Below the pieces are notes generated by a model that was not told where the DNA came from, made no database searches, and saw only the letters and a program-made list of their open reading frames with translations. A stretch of DNA of 25,987 nt, taken from assembly GCA_002391525.1 (NCBI GenBank), contig DGFE01000174.1, positions 6,298 to 32,284 on the forward strand, given 5' to 3'. Each line of letters begins with the position of its first letter. Position 1 is the first letter of the stretch. The position numbers were made by a program, and so were the translations under genes. The stretch comes from Competibacteraceae bacterium UBA3908 (GTDB taxonomy: Bacteria > Pseudomonadota > Gammaproteobacteria > Competibacterales > Competibacteraceae). Shown in pieces: positions 22,971 to 25,987 of the stretch.

Positions 22971-25631
22971 TCAGACGGTGATCGGATTGGGTTTGTCGGC
23001 GGCGATGCCGTATTTGCCGAGGGCTTCTCGCACCCTGGCGACGGGGATGGTCCCTTCCTCGGCCAGCAGCTTCAGGGCCGCGACCGCGACATAGTGTCGG
23101 TCCACCTCGAAGTGCCGGCGCAGTTTGACGCGGGTGTCGCTGCGGCCAAAACCATCGGTTCCCAGCACGAGATAGCGCCGGGGAATGAAGGGTCGCAGCT
23201 GCTCGGCGTACAGCTTCATGTAATCGGTGGCGGCGACCACCGGTCCCGGATGGCCGTCCAGGCACGTCTCGACGTAGCTCCGGCGTGGCGGTTGGTCGGG
23301 ATGCAGCAGGTTCCAGCGCGCCGCGTCCTGCCCCTCGCGCGCCAGTTGGTTGAGGCCGGGCAGGGACCAGATGTCCGCGCCGACCTGCCAGTCCTCGCGC
23401 AGCAGATCGGCGGCGGCGATCATCTCGCGCAGAATCGCGCCGCAACCCATGAGCTGCACCCGTGGACCGTGGTTCCCGCCCTGGCGGAACCGGTACATCC
23501 CCTTGAGAATGCCTTCCCGCGCGCCTTCGGGCAGGGCCGGATGGTGGTAGTTCTCGTTCAGGGTGGTGATGTAGTAGAAGACGTTTTCCTGCTCCTGCAC
23601 CATTCGCCGCAGGCCGTCCTGAATGATCACCGCCAACTCGTAGGCGAAAGTGGGATCGTAGGACACGCAGTTGGGGATGAACTGGGCGAAAATCTGGCTG
23701 TGGCCATCCTGGTGTTGCAAGCCTTCGCCAGCCAGCGTGGTGCGCCCGGAGGTGCCGCCGATCAGAAAGCCGCGCGCCTGGATGTCGCCGGCGGCCCAGG
23801 CCAGATCGCCGACGCGCTGAAAACCGAACATCGAGTAATAAATATAAAACGGGATCATGCTGACGCCGTGGTTGGCGTAAGCGGTGCCGGCGGCGATCCA
23901 GGACGACATGGCGCCGGCCTCGTTGATGCCTTCCTGCAGAATCTGCCCCTTCTTGTCTTCCTTGTAGAACATCAGCTGGTCGGCGTCCTGCGGTTCGTAC
24001 AACTGCCCGCGCGGCGAGTAGATGCCGATCTGGCGGAACATGCCCTCCATGCCGAAGGTGCGGGCCTCGTCGGCGACGATGGGGACGATGTAACGGCCGA
24101 TGCCCTTGTCGCGCGCCAGTTGGGTCAGGATGCGGACGAAGGCCATGGTGGTGGACATGTCGCGTTCGCCGGTGTCGTGCAACAAGGTGTCGAAGGCGGC
24201 CAGCGGCGGCGCCTGCAACGCGGGAGCCTCGCGGCGGCGTTGTGGCAGCCAGCCGCCCAGCGCGGCGCGGCGGGCCTTGAGGTATTGAATTTCCGGGCTG
24301 TCGTCCGCCGGCTTGAAAAACGGCGCGGCACTGAGCTGTTCGTCGGAAATCGGGATGTGGAAGCGGTCGCGGAAGTCCTTGAGCGCCTGTTCACCCATCT
24401 TCTTCTGCGAATGGGTGATGTTCTTGCCTTCGCCCGCCACGCCCATGCCGTAGCCCTTGACGGTTTTGGCGAGAATGACGGTCGGTTGGCCCGTATGTTT
24501 CACCGCCTCGGTGTAGGCGGCGTAAATCTTGTGCGGATCGTGGCCACCGCGGTTCAGCCGCCAGATGTCGTCATCCGACAGATGGCTGACCATCTGCTTC
24601 AACTCTTCGTATTTGCCGAAGAAGTGCTCGCGGGTGTAGGCGCCACCCTTGGCTTTGTAGTTCTGATATTCGCCGTCCACGCATTCCTCCATCAGCTTGC
24701 GTAGCAGGCCCTTCTTGTCGGCGGCCAGCAGCGGGTCCCAGTACGAACCCCAGATCACCTTGATGACGTTCCAGCCCGTGCCCCGGAAGTCGGCTTCCAG
24801 TTCCTGGATGATTTTGCCGTTGCCGCGTACCGGTCCGTCCAGCCGTTGCAGGTTGCAGTTGATGACGAAGATCAGGTTGTCGAGATTCTCGCGGGCCGCG
24901 AGCGCAATCGCGCCCAGCGATTCCGGCTCGTCCATCTCGCCGTCGCCGCAGAAGCACCACACCTTGCGGCCTTCGGTATTGACGATGCCCCGGTTGTGCA
25001 GATATTTCATGAACCGGGCCTGATAGATCGCCTGGATCGGACCGAGACCCATCGACACGGTCGGGAATTGCCAGAAATCCGGCATCAGCCAGGGATGGGG
25101 ATAGGACGACAGCCCATTGCCGTCCACCTCCTGGCGGAAGTTGTTGAGCTGTTCCTCGGTGATGCGTCCTTCCAGGTAGGCACGGGCGTAGATGCCGGGC
25201 GCGGAATGGCCCTGCATGAAAATCAGGTCCCCGCCATGGTTCTCGCTGGGCGCATGCCAGAAATGGTTGAAGCCGACATCGTACAGGGTGGCGCTGGAGG
25301 CGAAGCTGGCGATATGGCCGCCCAGTTCCGAGGTGACGCGGTTGGCCTTGATCACCATCGCCATGGCGTTCCAGCGGATCAGCGAGCGGATGCGCCATTC
25401 CATGCCGGGATCGCCGGGCGTGTATTCCTCCTGATCCGCCGGGATGGTGTTGAGGTAGGGCGTGTTGGCGCTGTAGGGCAGGTGGACGCCGGCGGCGCGG
25501 GCCTTGTCCTGCAATTTGCCCAGTAGATAATGCGCGCGCTGCAAGCCTTCTTCCTCAAGCACGGCATCGAGGGCTTCCAGCCACTCCTGGGTTTCCTGGG
25601 GATCCGGGTCGCTGTCGTTCTCGATGGTCAT
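22971..25631 (-). CDS. aceE: Pyruvate dehydrogenase E1, homodimeric type
   Basis: The 886-residue product from the ATG at 25631 is nearly the length of E. coli AceE (887). An open extension to 25751 lacks a ribosome site and is not part of the gene. The thiamine diphosphate motif runs from GDGEMDEPES (229-238) to NCN (258-260), in register with the E. coli enzyme. HAPSENHGGD and ILAKTVKGYGMG are also typical, and the C-terminus ends in a transketolase-like domain. It decarboxylates pyruvate and passes the acetyl group to the lipoyl arms of E2. The ribosome site is weak (GGGA). The two genes form an aceEF operon read leftwards and ending at the palindrome near 21265. Confidence 0.96.
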   Translation of the reverse strand: MTIENDSDPDPQETQEWLEALDAVLEEEGLQRAHYLLGKLQDKARAAGVHLPYSANTPYLNTIPADQEEYTPGDPGMEWRIRSLIRWNAMAMVIKANRVTSELGGHIASFASSATLYDVGFNHFWHAPSENHGGDLIFMQGHSAPGIYARAYLEGRITEEQLNNFRQEVDGNGLSSYPHPWLMPDFWQFPTVSMGLGPIQAIYQARFMKYLHNRGIVNTEGRKVWCFCGDGEMDEPESLGAIALAARENLDNLIFVINCNLQRLDGPVRGNGKIIQELEADFRGTGWNVIKVIWGSYWDPLLAADKKGLLRKLMEECVDGEYQNYKAKGGAYTREHFFGKYEELKQMVSHLSDDDIWRLNRGGHDPHKIYAAYTEAVKHTGQPTVILAKTVKGYGMGVAGEGKNITHSQKKMGEQALKDFRDRFHIPISDEQLSAAPFFKPADDSPEIQYLKARRAALGGWLPQRRREAPALQAPPLAAFDTLLHDTGERDMSTTMAFVRILTQLARDKGIGRYIVPIVADEARTFGMEGMFRQIGIYSPRGQLYEPQDADQLMFYKEDKKGQILQEGINEAGAMSSWIAAGTAYANHGVSMIPFYIYYSMFGFQRVGDLAWAAGDIQARGFLIGGTSGRTTLAGEGLQHQDGHSQIFAQFIPNCVSYDPTFAYELAVIIQDGLRRMVQEQENVFYYITTLNENYHHPALPEGAREGILKGMYRFRQGGNHGPRVQLMGCGAILREMIAAADLLREDWQVGADIWSLPGLNQLAREGQDAARWNLLHPDQPPRRSYVETCLDGHPGPVVAATDYMKLYAEQLRPFIPRRYLVLGTDGFGRSDTRVKLRRHFEVDRHYVAVAALKLLAEEGTIPVARVREALGKYGIAADKPNPITV

Positions 25632-25987
25632 GGGTGAATCCCGCGATGGTGGTTTATGGTTGTGCCTGGCCCCGTTGCGACGGAAAGGGTGGACGGCGCG
25701 GATGCCGGTGGCGGCGATGGTTACTCCGGCGGCGGGGACTTGAGAATACAAACTATAGACCGGCGATTTGAAAATACATCCATCCTCGCCGGATTTGGGA
25801 GCCGTGACCCCGCGCTGGCGATCAGTCGGATGATGAATATTTCCGCCTGTTTTTGTTCAAACTGGTCATCAACTTGCCGATTAACCGGATGTTGCAAAGC
25901 AATACCTTGAATTAACTGGCTATTTATTTGGATTAGAGTGTTTATTCTAATGATTGCGTTTACGTTTCCAGCATGGCGCGGTTTGCC
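25632..25987 (-). promoter_or_regulatory. Upstream region of aceEF
   Basis: These 356 bases hold no supported gene. From about 25745 rightward they are AT-richer than the coding DNA, as expected for the aceE control region. A minus-strand TATAGT at 25752-25757 could be a -10 element but has no good -35. A perfect inverted repeat, ATTAGA-N8-TCTAAT, lies at 25932-25951. The PdhR operator type (ATTGGT-N3-ACCAAT) was not found. Confidence 0.4.
25932..25951. repeat. Inverted repeat, possible operator upstream of aceE
   Basis: ATTAGA (25932-25937) and TCTAAT (25946-25951) are perfect complements with an 8-nt spacer, a spacing typical of dimeric regulators. It lies about 300 nt upstream of the aceE start. 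It could instead belong to a gene beyond the right edge. Confidence 0.25.

Noticed and set aside
22932..24704. Plus-strand open frame (590 codons) opposite aceE
   Set aside because: Antisense to a gene matching AceE along its whole length; no ribosome site or domain.
25752..25757. TATAGT as the aceE -10 promoter element
   Set aside because: No acceptable -35 at 16-18 nt, so it is mentioned only as a possibility.

Overview
The window is about 26 kb of high-GC DNA with densely packed genes, short gaps and ATGA-type overlaps. Its content suggests a gammaproteobacterium: a DsbD-family reductase with a periplasmic redoxin, PilZ, TrkH, an AceE/AceF-type pyruvate dehydrogenase with a homodimeric E1, and NudC. 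A Competibacter-like lineage would fit, but that is an inference from gene style, not from a marker gene. I saw no rRNA, tRNA, CRISPR array or intact insertion sequence.

Layout. Positions 1-1894 (+): the 3' part of a DsbD/ScsB-type membrane thiol-disulfide reductase, then an exported redoxin. Positions 1895-2733: a low-density stretch with a possible transposase remnant and a small unknown gene (-) behind a sigma54-like promoter and a leader hairpin. Positions 2734-3849 (-): a PilZ protein and a PEBP/YbhB-like protein. Positions 4260-9098 (+): two tandem trkH paralogues, then an acyl-CoA ligase 4 nt downstream. Positions 9099-9199: a very AT-rich island. Positions 9200-18629 (+): an XRE regulator, six overlapping hydrogenase-4-like genes (B, C, E, F, G, I order), a small unknown gene, and a SulP/STAS anion transporter. 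Positions 18646-21218 (+): NudC, an HD-domain phosphohydrolase and a class III cyclase with a C-terminal FHA domain. Positions 21299-25631 (-): aceF and aceE, converging on the cyclase gene across a strong palindrome.

The most interesting locus is 9200-18629. It encodes two antiporter-like subunits, a NuoH-like and an HyfE-like membrane subunit, a NuoCD/HycE-like large subunit and a NuoB-like small subunit. The large subunit has lost all four cysteines expected to bind Ni-Fe, and it also lacks the tyrosine used by complex I for quinone. The NuoB-like subunit keeps its four cluster cysteines. No ferredoxin-like subunit is encoded. This matches the class called energy-converting hydrogenase-related (Ehr) complexes, whose reaction is not settled. 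Here it is apparently co-transcribed with a SulP anion transporter and a small unknown protein, which suggests an ion- or anion-transport role.
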